From: Ideonella oryzae
GTDB taxonomy: Bacteria; Pseudomonadota; Gammaproteobacteria; Burkholderiales; Burkholderiaceae_C
Length of the DNA stretch: 64,000 nucleotides
NCBI RefSeq assembly: GCF_024055665.1
Contig: NZ_JAMXMC010000006.1
Location: 1-64,000, forward strand
Direction: 5' to 3'
Shown: positions 28,770 to 39,966 of the stretch, one piece after another
Layout: each line of letters starts with the position of its first letter
How positions within the stretch are numbered: the stretch's first letter is position 1
Program-made: the position numbers and the translations under genes
Notes under the pieces: model-generated
The model's database searches: none
Told to the model about the DNA's origin: nothing
What the model saw: the letters and a program-made list of their open reading frames with translations, nothing else

Positions 28770-29449
28770 ATCGAGCGGCCGCAGATCACGCCCTCGACCC
28801 CCTCGCCTTCCACCGCGCACAGGGCCTCGATGTCGGCCATGTTGGACAGGCCGCCCGAGGCGACCACCGGGATCGACAGGGCCCGGGCCAGCTTCACGGT
28901 GGCGTCGATGTTGATGCCAGTGAGCATGCCGTCGCGGCCGATGTCGGTGTAGATCACCGCCTCGACGCCATAGTCCTCGAACTTCTTGGCCAGGTCCACC
29001 ACCTCGTGGCCGGTCAGCTTGCTCCAGCCATCGGTGGCCACCTTGCCGTCCTTGGCATCCAGGCCCACGATGATGTGCCCCCCAAAGGCGGTGCAAGCGT
29101 CGCGCAGGAAACCGGGGTTCTTGACCGCGGCGGTGCCAATGATGACGTAGCTCAGCCCGTCATCGAGGTAGCGCTCGATGGTGTCCAGGTCGCGGATGCC
29201 GCCACCCAGCTGGACGGGGATCTCGTCCCCGACCTCCTTCAGGATGGCCTTGATGGCCCCCTCATTGACCGGCTTGCCGGCAAAAGCACCATTGAGGTCC
29301 ACCAGGTGCAGGCGGCGCGCGCCTGCCTCCAGCCAGCGCCGGGCCATCGCGGCCGGGTCCTCGCCAAAGGTGGTGGAGGCATTCATGTCGCCCTGTTGGA
29401 GGCGGACACATTGACCGTCTTTCAGGTCGATCGCAGGGATCAGCAGCAT
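28709..29449 (-). CDS. hisA: ProFAR isomerase HisA
   Basis: HisA catalyses the Amadori rearrangement of ProFAR to PRFAR in histidine synthesis. This 246-residue half-barrel protein is related to HisF, with [16 protein letters not shown] (D8), [36 protein letters not shown] and [13 protein letters not shown]. It lies last in the minus-strand run murA-hisGDCBHA, 90 bases after hisH. The gene overlaps the RHH gene tail to tail. Confidence 0.98.
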   Translation of the reverse strand: MLLIPAIDLKDGQCVRLQQGDMNASTTFGEDPAAMARRWLEAGARRLHLVDLNGAFAGKPVNEGAIKAILKEVGDEIPVQLGGGIRDLDTIERYLDDGLSYVIIGTAAVKNPGFLRDACTAFGGHIIVGLDAKDGKVATDGWSKLTGHEVVDLAKKFEDYGVEAVIYTDIGRDGMLTGINIDATVKLARALSIPVVASGGLSNMADIEALCAVEGEGVEGVICGRSIYTGALDFSAAQLRADELGA

Positions 29450-29539
29450 GGCTCGGGGAGCGCGAGTAGGGAATTTGGAGCAGAAACCGCGGGCTGGGTT
29501 CGAGGACGCCGAAAACCGGCCGGACCTCGGGCAAACGTC

Positions 29540-30202
29540 TCAGGGGTTCCAGTGCAGGAAATTGCGATACAGGGCCAGACCGTGCGCGGCGCTTTTTTCG
29601 GGATGGAACTGCGTGGCGAAAATATTATCCCGGGCCACCGCGCAGGTAAAGCGCTCGCCATACTCGGTTTCACCCGCGGTATGGATGGCCTGCTCGGGGC
29701 GGGTGAAATAGCTGTGCACAAAGTAGAACCAGGCCCCATCGGGGACCTCGCCCCAGACCGGGTGGCGCACGCCCCCCGGCGCAGACTGCGACACCTGGTT
29801 CCAGCCCATCTGGGGCACCTTGTAGCGGCTGCCATCGGGCTGAAGCCGGCCTTCCAGACGGAAGCGCAGCACCCGGCCCGGGATCAGGCCCAGGCCCGGC
29901 GTGTCCTGCTCCTCGGAATGGTCCAGCAGCATCTGCATGCCCACGCACACGCCCATCAGCGGCTTGCTGGCGGCGGCCTCCAGCACCGCTTCCTGCAGGC
30001 CGGAATCGCGCAGCTCGCGCATGCAGTCGCGCATGGCCCCCTGCCCGGGCAGCACCACGCGCTCGGCAGCGCGCACTTCTTCGGGCCGGGCGGTGACGAT
30101 CACGTCCAGCCCGCTGTCGGTGGCCACATGCATCACGGCCTGCGACACACTGCGCAGGTTGCCCATGCCGTAATCGACGACGGCGACGGTGCGGCGGCTC
30201 AT
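29540..30202 (-). CDS. hisH: Imidazole glycerol phosphate synthase subunit HisH
   Basis: HisH is the glutaminase half of IGP synthase and feeds ammonia to HisF. The 220-residue protein has the nucleophile C86 in [15 protein letters not shown], the oxyanion loop PGQGAM, and the His/Glu pair in ATQFHPEKS close to the end: a complete class I triad. Its start is one base from the hisB stop. HisF, its obligate partner, is encoded 3.3 kb further on and outside this cluster. Confidence 0.98.
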   Translation of the reverse strand: MSRRTVAVVDYGMGNLRSVSQAVMHVATDSGLDVIVTARPEEVRAAERVVLPGQGAMRDCMRELRDSGLQEAVLEAAASKPLMGVCVGMQMLLDHSEEQDTPGLGLIPGRVLRFRLEGRLQPDGSRYKVPQMGWNQVSQSAPGGVRHPVWGEVPDGAWFYFVHSYFTRPEQAIHTAGETEYGERFTCAVARDNIFATQFHPEKSAAHGLALYRNFLHWNP

Positions 30203-30203
30203 C

Positions 30204-30791
30204 TCAGAGACATCCCTTGGTGGACGGAATCACCCCCGCGGAGCGCGGGTCCGGCGTCAGCGCCATGCGCAGTGCGCGACCGAAGGCCTTGAAGATCGTC
30301 TCGCACTGGTGGTGGGCATTGTGGCCCTTGAGGTTGTCGATGTGCAGGGTCACGCCCGCATGGTTGACGAAACCCTGGAAGAACTCGAACACCAGCTGGG
30401 TGTCCAGCGCGCCGATCATGCCGGCGCTGAACTTCACGTCCATGGCCAGGCCCGGGCGGCCGGAGAAATCGACCACCACGCGCGAGAGCGCCTCGTCCAG
30501 CGGCACATAGCTGTGGCCGTAGCGGGTGATGCCCTTCTTGTCGCCCACGGCCTGCGCCACCGCCTGGCCCAGGGTGATGCCCACATCCTCCACCGTGTGG
30601 TGGCCGTCGATGTGCAGATCGCCCTCGGCGGTGATCTCCAGGTCGATCAGGCCATGGCGGGCGATCTGGTCGAGCATGTGGTCGAAGAAGCCGATGCCGG
30701 TGGCCAACTTGGACTGGCCCGTGCCATCCAGGTTGAGCGAGACGCTGATCTTCGTCTCCTGGGTGTTGCGGGAAACCTGGGCGGTGCGCAT
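30204..30791 (-). CDS. hisB: Imidazoleglycerol-phosphate dehydratase
   Basis: HisB is a manganese enzyme that dehydrates imidazole-glycerol phosphate to imidazole-acetol phosphate. The 195-residue monofunctional form has the two metal-binding histidine motifs: [13 protein letters not shown] with [13 protein letters not shown], and the later [13 protein letters not shown]. There is no histidinol-phosphatase domain, as usual outside enterobacteria. It lies between hisC and hisH in the cluster. Confidence 0.98.
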   Translation of the reverse strand: MRTAQVSRNTQETKISVSLNLDGTGQSKLATGIGFFDHMLDQIARHGLIDLEITAEGDLHIDGHHTVEDVGITLGQAVAQAVGDKKGITRYGHSYVPLDEALSRVVVDFSGRPGLAMDVKFSAGMIGALDTQLVFEFFQGFVNHAGVTLHIDNLKGHNAHHQCETIFKAFGRALRMALTPDPRSAGVIPSTKGCL

Positions 30792-30821
30792 GGCGGGGTG
30801 CTCCGAAAGTGGGGTCGGGGG

Positions 30822-31889
30822 TCAGGCCAGGATGGCGTCCAGCGCCGCGAGCAGCGCATCGGTCTGCGCCTCGGTGCCCACGCTGATGCGCAGGAAGGGC
30901 GCGATGCGCTCGGGCGCGCGGAAGTGCCGTACCAGCACCTTGTGCTCGCGCAGGCCGGCCGCCAGGGCCGCGCCCTCGCTGCCCGGGCGCTGGGCAAACA
31001 CGAAGTTGGCGGCCGAGGGCAGCACCTGGAAGCCGCGCGCCTGCAGGCCCGCCACCATGCGTTCGCGGGTGGCGATGACCTTGCGGCAGGTGGCCTCGAA
31101 CCAGACCTCGTCCTCGATCGCGGCCACCGCACCGGCGATGGCCAGGCGGTCCAGCGGATAGGAGTTGAAGCTGTCCTTGACGCGGGTGAGCGCCTCGATC
31201 AGGTCGGCATGCCCCATCGCATAGCCCACCCGCAGGCCGGCCAGGGCGCGGGACTTGGACAGGGTGTGGACCACCAGCAGCTGCGGGAATTCGGCGATCA
31301 GGCCCACGGCCGACTCGGCGCCGAAGTCCACATAGGCTTCGTCCACCACCACCACCGAATCGGGGTTGCCCTGCAGCAGGCGGCGGATCTCGGCCAGCGG
31401 CAGCGGCATGCCGGTGGGCGCGTTGGGGTTGGCGAAGATGATGCCGCCGTTCGGCCCCGCCTGCAGGTAATCGTCCACCCGCAGCGAGAAGTCCCCGGCC
31501 AGCGGGATGGCCCGCGTGGCGATGCCGTAGAGCTTGGCGTAGACCGGGTAGAAGCTGTAGCTGATGTCCGGGAACAGCAGCGGCGCTTCGTGGCGCAGCA
31601 GGCCCATGAAGATGTGGGCCAGCACCTCGTCGGAGCCATTGCCGACGAAGACCTGGTTCTCAGCCAGACCGTGGCGGCGGGCGATGGCCGCCTTCAGTGC
31701 GCTGGCCTGCGGGTCCGGGTACAGGCGCAGGGCCTCGCTGTTCTGCCCGGCAATCGCCGCCAGCACCTTCTCGCTGGGGCCGTAGGGGCACTCGTTGGTG
31801 TTGAGCTTGACCAGCCCGTCGATCTTCGGTTGCTCGCCCGGCACGTAGGGGGTCAGCGTGCGGACGATCTCACTCCAGTAGCGGCTCAT
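30822..31889 (-). CDS. hisC: Histidinol-phosphate aminotransferase
   Basis: HisC is a PLP enzyme that converts imidazole-acetol phosphate and glutamate to histidinol phosphate. The 355-residue class II aminotransferase shows [50 protein letters not shown] and the PLP lysine in [16 protein letters not shown]. It stands between hisD and hisB in the order usual for betaproteobacteria. Confidence 0.98.
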   Translation of the reverse strand: MSRYWSEIVRTLTPYVPGEQPKIDGLVKLNTNECPYGPSEKVLAAIAGQNSEALRLYPDPQASALKAAIARRHGLAENQVFVGNGSDEVLAHIFMGLLRHEAPLLFPDISYSFYPVYAKLYGIATRAIPLAGDFSLRVDDYLQAGPNGGIIFANPNAPTGMPLPLAEIRRLLQGNPDSVVVVDEAYVDFGAESAVGLIAEFPQLLVVHTLSKSRALAGLRVGYAMGHADLIEALTRVKDSFNSYPLDRLAIAGAVAAIEDEVWFEATCRKVIATRERMVAGLQARGFQVLPSAANFVFAQRPGSEGAALAAGLREHKVLVRHFRAPERIAPFLRISVGTEAQTDALLAALDAILA

Positions 31890-31902
31890 CGCGTCGGGTC
31901 CT

Positions 31903-33234
31903 TCAGGCTCGTTCGGCTCGGTTCTTCAGTCGCAGCTCGGCCGCCCGGGCGTGGCCCTGCAGGCCCTCGCCATAGGCCAGTTCGGCGGCGATGGGGCCGA
32001 GGATCTGCGCGCCTTCGGCGCTGACCTCGATCAGGCTGGAGCGCTTCTGGAAGTCGTAGGTGCCCAGCGGCGAGGAGAAGCGCGCGGTGCCCGAGGTGGG
32101 CAGCACGTGGTTGGGGCCGGCGCAGTAGTCGCCCAGGCTTTCGCTGGTGTAGGCCCCCAGGAAGATGGCGCCGGCATGCTTGAGCAGCGGCTCCCAGCGG
32201 TTCGGCTCGGCGCTGGAGACCTCCAGGTGCTCGGGCGCGATGCGGTTGCTGATCGTGCAGGCCTCTTCCATCGAGCGGGTGTGGATCAGCGCGCCACGGC
32301 CTTCCAGGCTGGCGCGGATCACGGCCTGGCGCGGCATGGTGGGCAGCAGGCGCTCGATCTCGGCGCGTACACGGTCCAGGTAGGCGGCGTCCGGGCACAG
32401 CAGGATGCTCTGCGCCAGCTCGTCGTGCTCGGCCTGGCTGAACAGGTCCATCGCCACCCACTCGGGCGGCGTGCTGCCGTCGGCCAGCACCAGGATCTCG
32501 CTGGGGCCGGCGATCATGTCGATGCCCACCTGGCCGAAGACGCGGCGCTTGGCGCTGGCCACGTAGGCATTGCCCGGGCCGGTGATCTTGTCCACCGCCG
32601 GCACGGTGGCGGTGCCGTAAGCCAGCGCGGCCACGGCCTGGGCGCCGCCGATGGTGAAGGCGCGGGTCACGCCGGCCACATAGGCCGCGGCCAGCACCAG
32701 CGCGTTCTTTTCACCCTTGGGGGTGGGCACCACCATGATGATCTCGCCCACGCCGGCCACATGGGCGGGGATGGCGTTCATCAACACGCTGGAGGGGTAA
32801 GCGGCCTTGCCACCGGGCACGTAGATGCCCACGCGGTCCAGCGGTGTGACCTTCTGGCCCAGCAGCGTGCCGTCCTCATCGCGGTAGCTCCAGCTCTGGC
32901 CGCTGGCGGCCAGCTGGCGCTCGTGGTAGCTGCGCACGCGGGCCGCGGCGGCCTGCAGCGCGCTGCGCTGGGCCGGGGTGATGGCCTCGAAGGCGGCCTT
33001 CAACTCCTCGCGGGTCAGCTCCAGCGCTGCCACGCTGTCGGCGCTCAGACCATCGAAGCGGGCGGTGTACTCGAGCACCGCGGCGTCACCCCGGGCCTGC
33101 ACATCGGCCAGGATGTCGGCCACGCGCTGCTCGATGGCCGCGTCCGTGTCTGCGGACCAGTGTCGCAGCCGGGCGAATTCGCTCTCGAAGTCGGCGGCGG
33201 TGGTGGCGAGCTGGCGCAGGTTCAGGGCGGTCAT
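31903..33234 (-). CDS. hisD: Histidinol dehydrogenase
   Basis: HisD is a zinc enzyme that oxidises histidinol to histidine in two NAD-linked steps. The 443-residue protein has [52 protein letters not shown] and the catalytic region [10 protein letters not shown], with the [14 protein letters not shown] motif near the end. The ATG at 33234 gives the family start; the 16 extra codons of the longer frame lie in the short gap to hisG. Confidence 0.98.
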   Translation of the reverse strand: MTALNLRQLATTAADFESEFARLRHWSADTDAAIEQRVADILADVQARGDAAVLEYTARFDGLSADSVAALELTREELKAAFEAITPAQRSALQAAAARVRSYHERQLAASGQSWSYRDEDGTLLGQKVTPLDRVGIYVPGGKAAYPSSVLMNAIPAHVAGVGEIIMVVPTPKGEKNALVLAAAYVAGVTRAFTIGGAQAVAALAYGTATVPAVDKITGPGNAYVASAKRRVFGQVGIDMIAGPSEILVLADGSTPPEWVAMDLFSQAEHDELAQSILLCPDAAYLDRVRAEIERLLPTMPRQAVIRASLEGRGALIHTRSMEEACTISNRIAPEHLEVSSAEPNRWEPLLKHAGAIFLGAYTSESLGDYCAGPNHVLPTSGTARFSSPLGTYDFQKRSSLIEVSAEGAQILGPIAAELAYGEGLQGHARAAELRLKNRAERA

Positions 33235-33259
33235 GGCAAGGGTCCGGAGGACGGGGAAT

Positions 33260-33894
33260 TCAGGGCTGGATGGCCGAGGCAAAGGCGTCGATCAGGGGCT
33301 TGAGGCGGGTGCGCTTGAGCTTGAGCGCGGCCTGGTTGACCACCAGACGGGAGGAGATCTCCATGATCTGCTCGACCTCGACCAGGTGGTTGGCCTGCAG
33401 GGTCTTGCCGGTGGAGACCAGGTCCACGATGGCATCGGCCAGCCCGGTCAGCGGGGCCAGCTCCATCGAGCCGTAGAGCTTGATCAGGTCCACATGCATG
33501 CCCTTGTCGGCAAAGTGCTGCCGGGCCACATGGGTGTACTTGGTGGCCACGCGCAGACGCGAACCCTGGCGCACCGCAGTGGCGTAGTCGAAGTCGGCGC
33601 GCACCGCCACGCTCATGCGGCACTTGGCGATGTTCAGGTCCAGCGGCTGGTACAGGCCCTCGCCGCCATGCTCCAGCAGCACGTCCTTGCCGGCCACGCC
33701 CATGTCGGCACCGCCGTACTGGACGTAGGTCGGCACGTCGGTGGCCCGCACCAGCACCACCCGCACATCGGGCTGGTTGGTCGGCAGAATGAGCTTGCGG
33801 CTCTTCTCCGGGTCCTCGGTGACGGTGATGCCCGCGGCCGCCAGCAGCGGCAGGGTCTCTTCGAAGATGCGTCCCTTGGACAGCGCCAGCGTGA

Positions 33895-33898
<4 letters not shown>
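33260..33898 (-). CDS. hisG: ATP phosphoribosyltransferase, short form
   Basis: HisG joins PRPP to ATP, the first and feedback-controlled step of histidine synthesis. At 212 residues this is the short form without the C-terminal regulatory domain, which in known systems works with HisZ; no hisZ is in this window. Motifs include [35 protein letters not shown], and the PRPP loop region [19 protein letters not shown]. The ATG overlaps the murA stop by four bases. Confidence 0.97.
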
Positions 33899-35196
<1,298 letters not shown>

Positions 35197-35307
35197 GATG
35201 GGGATTGGTCTGGTCGGGAAGGGGCCGTCCGAACCTGGGGGGATGGGAAGGGATCCATCGCCACCGCGACGTCACCCATCACCCACGGTCCGGACCGCGG
35301 GAGAGGG

Positions 35308-35592
35308 TCAATGGCGGTGTTCAGCCGGCGCCTGCAGCGCGGCGGCGGGGCCCTGGGCGGCCCATTCGGCCGGGGTCAGGGTCTTCATCGAGAGGGCGTG
35401 GATCTCAGCGCGCATGCGCTCGCCCAGGGCGGTGTACACCCGCTGGTGGCGGTGCACGCGCGACAGGCCTTCGAACTCGGGCGAGACGATGGTGGCGTAG
35501 AAGTGCTGGCCGTCGCCCTGCACGTCCAGGTGATCGCAGCCGAGGCCGGCGGCAATGTACGCGTGGAGCTGGGCGGGGGTGGGATTGGCCAT
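35308..35592 (-). CDS. ibaG: BolA/IbaG family protein
   Basis: This 94-residue member of the BolA fold has the conserved HRHQRVYTALGERM motif and an invariant C-terminal ALSMKTLTPAEW. Residue C19 and the histidines fit iron-sulphur cluster sharing with a monothiol glutaredoxin, the known chemistry of the family. Its position just upstream of murA matches ibaG of E. coli, which favours the IbaG rather than the BolA branch. The 111-base gap to murA contains no other gene. Confidence 0.92.
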   Translation of the reverse strand: MANPTPAQLHAYIAAGLGCDHLDVQGDGQHFYATIVSPEFEGLSRVHRHQRVYTALGERMRAEIHALSMKTLTPAEWAAQGPAAALQAPAEHRH

Positions 35593-35639
35593 GATGCGCA
35601 GATTATCGCCGATATGCCCTTGCCGCCGTCACTCCGGAC

Positions 35640-36449
35640 TCAATTCCGGAGCTTGTAGCCGGACTTGAGCAGGCGCAGCGTGATCGCCGAGACCACCAGG
35701 AAAGCCCCGCCCACCACCGCCAGGCTGATCCAGGGCTCGACATCGCTGACGCCGAAGAAGCCGTGGCGGAAGCCATCGATCATGTAGAAGAAAGGGTTGA
35801 AGTGGCTGGCCGCCCGCCAGAATGGCGGCAGCGTCGACACCGAATAGAACACCCCGGCCAGCATGGTCATGGGCATGACCAGGAAATTCTGGAAGGCGGC
35901 CATCTGGTCGAACTTCTCGGCCCACAGCCCGGCGATCAGGCCCAGCGCCCCCATCAGGCCCGCGCCCAGCAGCGCAAAGGCCAACACCCACAGCGGCTGC
36001 ACCAGGCCGGGCGGGCCGAACCAGACAGTGACCGCCAGCACGCCCAGGCCTACCACCAGACCCCGGACGACGGCCGCGCCCACATAGGCCAGGAACCAGG
36101 CCCAGTGCGACAGCGGCGTGACCAGCAGGAACACCAGGTTGCCGGTGATCTTGCTCTGGATCAGACTGGACGAGGTGTTGGCGAAGGCGTTCTGCAGCAC
36201 GCTCATCATCACCAGGCCCGGGATCAGGAAGGCGGTGTAGGCGATCTGGCCATAGACCTTCACATGGTCCTCCAGCACATGGCCGAAGATCAGCAGGTAG
36301 AGCACCGCGGTCAGCACCGGCGCGCCGACGGTCTGGAAGCTGACCTTCCAGAAGCGCAGCACCTCCTTGTAGAACAGGGTGCGGGCACCGGCCAGCGGGC
36401 CGAATTCAGGCGTCGGGCGGGCTGGCAGCAGGCGTTCGGGGGCGTTCAT
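35640..36449 (-). CDS. ABC-2 type transporter permease
   Basis: This inner-membrane protein of 269 residues has about six hydrophobic helices (e.g. LTAVLYLLIFGHVL; GLVVGLGVLAVTVWFG; MPMTMLAGVFYSV). The ABC-2 signature region LAGVFYSVSTLPPFWRAASHFNPFFYMIDGFRHGFFG lies close to the end, which I give here only by its features at about residues 195-232. It resembles YadH of E. coli. It pairs with the ATPase gene through an ATGA overlap. The substrate is unknown. The ATG at 36449 is chosen because the longer frame covers the ATPase gene. Confidence 0.93.
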   Translation of the reverse strand: MNAPERLLPARPTPEFGPLAGARTLFYKEVLRFWKVSFQTVGAPVLTAVLYLLIFGHVLEDHVKVYGQIAYTAFLIPGLVMMSVLQNAFANTSSSLIQSKITGNLVFLLVTPLSHWAWFLAYVGAAVVRGLVVGLGVLAVTVWFGPPGLVQPLWVLAFALLGAGLMGALGLIAGLWAEKFDQMAAFQNFLVMPMTMLAGVFYSVSTLPPFWRAASHFNPFFYMIDGFRHGFFGVSDVEPWISLAVVGGAFLVVSAITLRLLKSGYKLRN

Positions 36450-37387
36450 GCCGACACCTCCTGGCGCGGGGCGGGCGATGGTGTGGCCGTGCCCTGCATG
36501 ATGGCCAGGAACACGTCCTCCAGATCGGCCCGGCCGATCTCCAGGTCCTCCACCCGCACGCCGGCGGCGCGCAGCTGGGCCAGCACGGCCTCCACGTCGG
36601 CGGCGTCGCGCGCACTCACCTGGGCGATGCGGCCGGTCACGCGGGCGCGGGCCTGCAGCGCCGGCGGCAGGGCGTCGTCCGTCTTGAAGCGCAGCATGCT
36701 GCCGCCGGCCGCGTGCAGCAGGTTGCTGGTGCGGTCCAGCGCCACGATCTGGCCGCGTTTGAGCATGGCGATGCGCCCGCACAGGGCCTCGGCCTCTTCC
36801 AGGTAGTGGGTGGTCAGCAGCACGGTGTGGCCCTGCTGGTTCAGGCGGGCGACGAACTGCCAGAGGGTCTGGCGCAGTTCCACGTCCACGCCGGCGGTGG
36901 GCTCGTCCAGCACGATGACCGGCGGCCGGTGCACCAGGGCCTGGGCCACCAGCACGCGGCGCTTCATGCCGCCGGAAAGCTGGCGCATGTTGGCATCGGC
37001 CTTGTCGGCCAGGCCCAGGCCGGCCAGGACCTCGTCGATCCAGTCGTCGTTGTGGCGCACGCCGAAGTAGCCGCTCTGGATGCGCAAGGTCTCGCGCACC
37101 GAGAAGAAGGGGTCGAACACCAGTTCCTGCGGCACGATGCCCAGGGCGTGGCGGGCCTGGGCAAAGTCGCTCAGCACATCGTGGCCCATCACGGTGACCC
37201 GGCCCTCGGTGGCGCGGGCCAGGCCGGCCAGGATGCTGATGAGGGTGGTCTTGCCGGCTCCGTTGGGACCCAGCAGGCCGAAGAACTCACCCTCGGCGAT
37301 GTCGAAGCTGACGCCATCCAGGGCCCGGAACGGGCCCTGCCCTCCCTGGTACACCTTGGTGACGCCCTGGAAACTGATGGCGGGCAT
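36446..37387 (-). CDS. ABC transporter ATP-binding protein (YadG-like)
   Basis: This 313-residue ATPase has Walker A GPNGAGKT, the Q-loop VPQELVFDPFFSVRE, the signature LSGGMKRRVLVAQAL and Walker B VIVLDEPTAGVD, followed by the LTTHYLEEAEAL switch. The C-terminal ~80 residues form an extra regulatory domain. It drives the ABC-2 permease next to it, probably for export. The ATG at 37387 gives the family start MPAISFQGVTKVY. It is divergent from the TetR-type gene 64 bases away, which may control it. Confidence 0.96.
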   Translation of the reverse strand: MPAISFQGVTKVYQGGQGPFRALDGVSFDIAEGEFFGLLGPNGAGKTTLISILAGLARATEGRVTVMGHDVLSDFAQARHALGIVPQELVFDPFFSVRETLRIQSGYFGVRHNDDWIDEVLAGLGLADKADANMRQLSGGMKRRVLVAQALVHRPPVIVLDEPTAGVDVELRQTLWQFVARLNQQGHTVLLTTHYLEEAEALCGRIAMLKRGQIVALDRTSNLLHAAGGSMLRFKTDDALPPALQARARVTGRIAQVSARDAADVEAVLAQLRAAGVRVEDLEIGRADLEDVFLAIMQGTATPSPAPRQEVSA

Positions 37388-37428
37388 GGGCGCGATTCTA
37401 GGGAGAGTGCCAAGGGCCCACGACATGT

Positions 37429-37449
37429 CCGGGTGCTAGATTGACCCGG
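37429..37449. promoter_or_regulatory. Inverted repeat in the ABC/TetR divergent region
   Basis: CCGGGT (37429-37434) and ACCCGG (37444-37449) are perfect inverted repeats with a 9-base spacer, ending two bases before the TetR start codon in the 64-base divergent gap. This is the position expected of an operator through which the TetR protein represses itself and perhaps the exporter. No binding data exist. Confidence 0.4.
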
Positions 37450-37451
37450 CC

Positions 37452-38180
37452 ATGGTCGCCAAACCGCCCCGCCGCACCCCCCAGCGCATCCTCGAGGCGG
37501 CGCGGGCGCTCTACAACCGCTTCGGCGAGCCCAACATTTCCACCACCCGGATCGCCGCCGAACTGGGCATCAGCCCTGGCAACCTGCATTACCACTACCC
37601 CACCAAGAACGCTTTGCTCGATGCGCTGGTGGCCGAGGATCTGCAGGCCCTCGACGGCGTGCTGGCCCAGGCCCCGGCCGTGCGCCGGACCACCGAGGCC
37701 TGGCAATGCATCCAGGCCCAGCTGGCGCTGGCGCACAAGCACCGCTTCCTGCTGCGCGACCTCAATGAGCTGCTCAGCCGCAACCGGCAGCTGGAGCAGC
37801 AGGTCCAGGCCATGCTGGCGCGCCAGACCGAGGCGGCCCGGGCCCTCTTGGGAGGGCTGGTGACCGGCGGAGACGCAGGGATGAACTCAGCCGAGATCGA
37901 CGACCTCGCCACCGCCCTGGTGCTGGTGCTCAATGGCTGGCACAGCTTTGCCTTCGCGCGGGCCCCAAGATTGGCACTGGAGGCTCCCCAGGCAGAGCGG
38001 ACACTCACGGAAGGCGTGGGGCAGGTCCTGGCCTTGGTCGCGCCCTATCTCACCCCAGAGGCACGCGACACCCTGCGACAGCTGCGCCAGCAGCCCGGCA
38101 GCGAGCCCCCCGCGGCTTGGACGCCCCCCCGTGTCGCTGCCCCCACGAACGCCGGGTCGGAACGGTGCGGGACTGGTTAA
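37452..38180 (+). CDS. TetR/AcrR family regulator
   Basis: This 242-residue protein has an amino-terminal TetR helix-turn-helix (RILEAARALYNRFGEPNIST, TRIAAELGISPGNLHYHYPTK) followed by a helical ligand-binding domain with LALAHKHRFLLRDLNELL. The tail after ~residue 205 is proline-rich and disordered. It is divergent from the ABC exporter genes, so control of that exporter is likely. The acyl-CoA-binding protein gene starts 37 bases downstream, and a fatty-acid-related signal is possible but unproven. Confidence 0.9.
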   Translation: MVAKPPRRTPQRILEAARALYNRFGEPNISTTRIAAELGISPGNLHYHYPTKNALLDALVAEDLQALDGVLAQAPAVRRTTEAWQCIQAQLALAHKHRFLLRDLNELLSRNRQLEQQVQAMLARQTEAARALLGGLVTGGDAGMNSAEIDDLATALVLVLNGWHSFAFARAPRLALEAPQAERTLTEGVGQVLALVAPYLTPEARDTLRQLRQQPGSEPPAAWTPPRVAAPTNAGSERCGTG

Positions 38181-38217
38181 TATCCGCACGAACGTTCATT
38201 CCGTTTTGGAGACCACC

Positions 38218-38475
38218 ATGTCCGACCTGTCCACCCTGTTCCAGACCGCCGTGGCCGAAAGCAAGCAGCTGCCGGAAAAGCCCGACAACATGACGCTGCT
38301 GAAGATCTATTCGCTCTACAAGCAGGCCACCGAGGGCGATGTGCAGGGTGAGCGCCCCGGCATGATGGACTTCGTGGCCCGCGCCAAGTGGGACGCCTGG
38401 TCCAATCTGAAGGGCCAGACCGCCGACCAGGCCAAGCAGGCCTACATCGACCTGATCGAATCGCTCAAGGACTGA
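38218..38475 (+). CDS. Acyl-CoA-binding protein
   Basis: This 85-residue four-helix protein of the ACBP family binds long-chain acyl-CoA in the cytoplasm. It has LFQTAVAESKQLPEKPDNMT, the YSLYKQATEGDV motif and ARAKWDAWSNLKG, with the ligand-contacting tyrosines and lysine in place. The TTTTGGAG ribosome site precedes the ATG at 38218; the longer frame runs over the TetR gene. ACBPs are uncommon in bacteria outside certain proteobacteria that store lipids or PHA, and a PHA protein gene is the next neighbour. Confidence 0.95.
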   Translation: MSDLSTLFQTAVAESKQLPEKPDNMTLLKIYSLYKQATEGDVQGERPGMMDFVARAKWDAWSNLKGQTADQAKQAYIDLIESLKD

Positions 38476-38492
38476 GCGCCGCGGCAAGGCGC

Positions 38493-38511
38493 CCGGGCTC
38501 GGCCGGCCCGG
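38493..38511. terminator. Hairpin between convergent ACBP and PHA genes
   Basis: CCGGGC (38493-38498) pairs with GCCCGG (38506-38511) around a 7-base loop. It lies between the stop codons of the two convergent genes at 38475 and 38512. It has no U-run on the plus strand, so it is a weak candidate for a shared terminator. Confidence 0.35.
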
Positions 38512-38820
38512 TCAGGCCTTCTTCGACGATGCCTTGGCCAGGGCCTCGTCCAGCATCCGGCCGGTCTCCGCTTCGATCTTGCCGGCGAAGGCCTTGAACA
38601 GCAGACCCAGCTGGGCCTGCAGGTCGAAGCGCTCCGCCGTCACGGTCAGCGTGCCTTTGACACCCGAGCGGTTGAACTCGATCACGTCGCAGTCGCTGCC
38701 GCGCTGCACGGTGCAGCGCATGTCCAGCTTCTTCTCGGCATAGCCGGCCCAGTCCTGGGCCACCTGTCGGGCCCGCTCCAGGCCCAGTTGGTGGTCGCGG
38801 TGCATCTTCAGATCGGACAT
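38512..38820 (-). CDS. Polyhydroxyalkanoic acid system family protein
   Basis: This small (102-residue) protein matches the PHA granule-region family (PF09650): MSDLKMHRDHQLGLERARQV, AEKKLDMRCTVQRG, and a beta-strand run GVKGTLTVTAERFDLQAQLG, then an alpha helix ending in lysines. Family members occur beside PHA synthesis genes, and their role in granule formation is not settled. It starts at ATG 38820, adjacent to the stop of the aminopeptidase gene, and probably shares its transcript. Confidence 0.9.
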   Translation of the reverse strand: MSDLKMHRDHQLGLERARQVAQDWAGYAEKKLDMRCTVQRGSDCDVIEFNRSGVKGTLTVTAERFDLQAQLGLLFKAFAGKIEAETGRMLDEALAKASSKKA

Positions 38821-38821
38821 G

Positions 38822-39952
38822 TCATGGCTCCTTGGAGTTGGTGGCCACCGTCGGCATGAGGGCTTGCAGCGCCCGTTCACGCTCAGGCCGGGCCTGGTCG
38901 GCCAGGCGCTGCACGGCAGCATAAAAACGGGGGAAGTTCTCCCCCTCCTGCAGGAAGAGGGCCTGGAAGGCCGGCACCCATTGCAGGTAGGCTCCCAGCA
39001 CCCCCAACGAGGCGTTGTTGGCCTGGGCAAAGAAGCGGTCGTAGCCGGCGAAGCCCTGCCAGGGGCCGTCGCGCAGCGCAGCGTAGTCGGCCCGCATCTG
39101 CGCGAACAAGGCTGCCTTGCGCTGGCGCTTGGCCTCGTCGCCCAGCGGGCTGGCGTACAGCGCCTGCAGGGCCGCCCGGGTGCGGCCGGTCAGGGCCCGG
39201 AAGTCCTGGCGCCGCTGCTCCAGCGCGGCGTACTCGCGCCGGGCGGCCTCGTCACCGAAGCGGCTCAGCCAGCGCCGGGCACCGATCTGCTCCACCGCGG
39301 TGGCAAAGCTCTCGTTGAAGGCGGTGTCGCCCGCGGCATAGACCACCTGGTGCGACAGCTCATGGAAGATCAGCCGAGCCAGTTCGCCTTCGGGCCAGCG
39401 GATGAAGGTGTTGAGCAGCGGGTCGCCCCCCAGCCAGTTGCTCATGCCCAGCGTGGAGTAGGCCGGCACCGGGTAGACGCTGACCTCCAGCCCTTCGGCG
39501 CGCAGGGCGTCCCCGGCGGTCTGGGCAGCGGCCTCGTCGAAGTAGCCGCGGTAGCCCACACAGCCCACCACCGGAAAGCACCAGGTCTGCAGGGTGAGCG
39601 AAAGCTCAGGTGCCGCCACCACGTTCCACACCGCCGCGCCGCGGTGCAGGTCGGCATAGCGCCGGTAGCTGCCGTTGTCGGGCAGGTCCAGTTCCTGGAT
39701 GGCGAAGTCGCGCATGCGCTGGCTCAGTTGCAGGCGCTCGCGCAGGGCGGCATCGGTCTGCGGGTCCTGCACCCAGTCGTTCACCGGTCGGGCGCTGTGC
39801 AGCAGGCTGAGGTGCCCGCCGGCCGACTGCCAGAGGTAGCCGACCGAGCTGCAGCCGGAGGTCAGGCACAGCGTCCCCAGGCTCAGCAGCAGCACGCCCA
39901 GGCCGGAGCCCCCCACCCAGGCGGCCCAGCGCGCCAGCCGTCGCCACGTCAT
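38822..39952 (-). CDS. Putative lipoprotein zinc aminopeptidase (PF10023 type)
   Basis: This 376-residue protein has a transmembrane/signal segment (about 12-33) ending in a lipobox-like LTSGC with C34. The predicted zinc metallopeptidase site is H197-ELSH-201, with a second glutamate, E214, in NESFATAV. The family is annotated as predicted aminopeptidases, and few members have been tested. The Walker-like strand pattern of soluble enzymes is absent, so it probably faces the periplasm. The ATG at 39952 lies 14 bases after the oxidoreductase stop. Confidence 0.9.
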   Translation of the reverse strand: MTWRRLARWAAWVGGSGLGVLLLSLGTLCLTSGCSSVGYLWQSAGGHLSLLHSARPVNDWVQDPQTDAALRERLQLSQRMRDFAIQELDLPDNGSYRRYADLHRGAAVWNVVAAPELSLTLQTWCFPVVGCVGYRGYFDEAAAQTAGDALRAEGLEVSVYPVPAYSTLGMSNWLGGDPLLNTFIRWPEGELARLIFHELSHQVVYAAGDTAFNESFATAVEQIGARRWLSRFGDEAARREYAALEQRRQDFRALTGRTRAALQALYASPLGDEAKRQRKAALFAQMRADYAALRDGPWQGFAGYDRFFAQANNASLGVLGAYLQWVPAFQALFLQEGENFPRFYAAVQRLADQARPERERALQALMPTVATNSKEP

Positions 39953-39966
39953 CTTGAAGGCCGCCC

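Noticed and set aside
30189-32024. A 611-codon plus-strand frame opposite hisB, hisC and hisD
   Set aside because: Histidine/glycine/glutamine-rich shadow of three certain genes.
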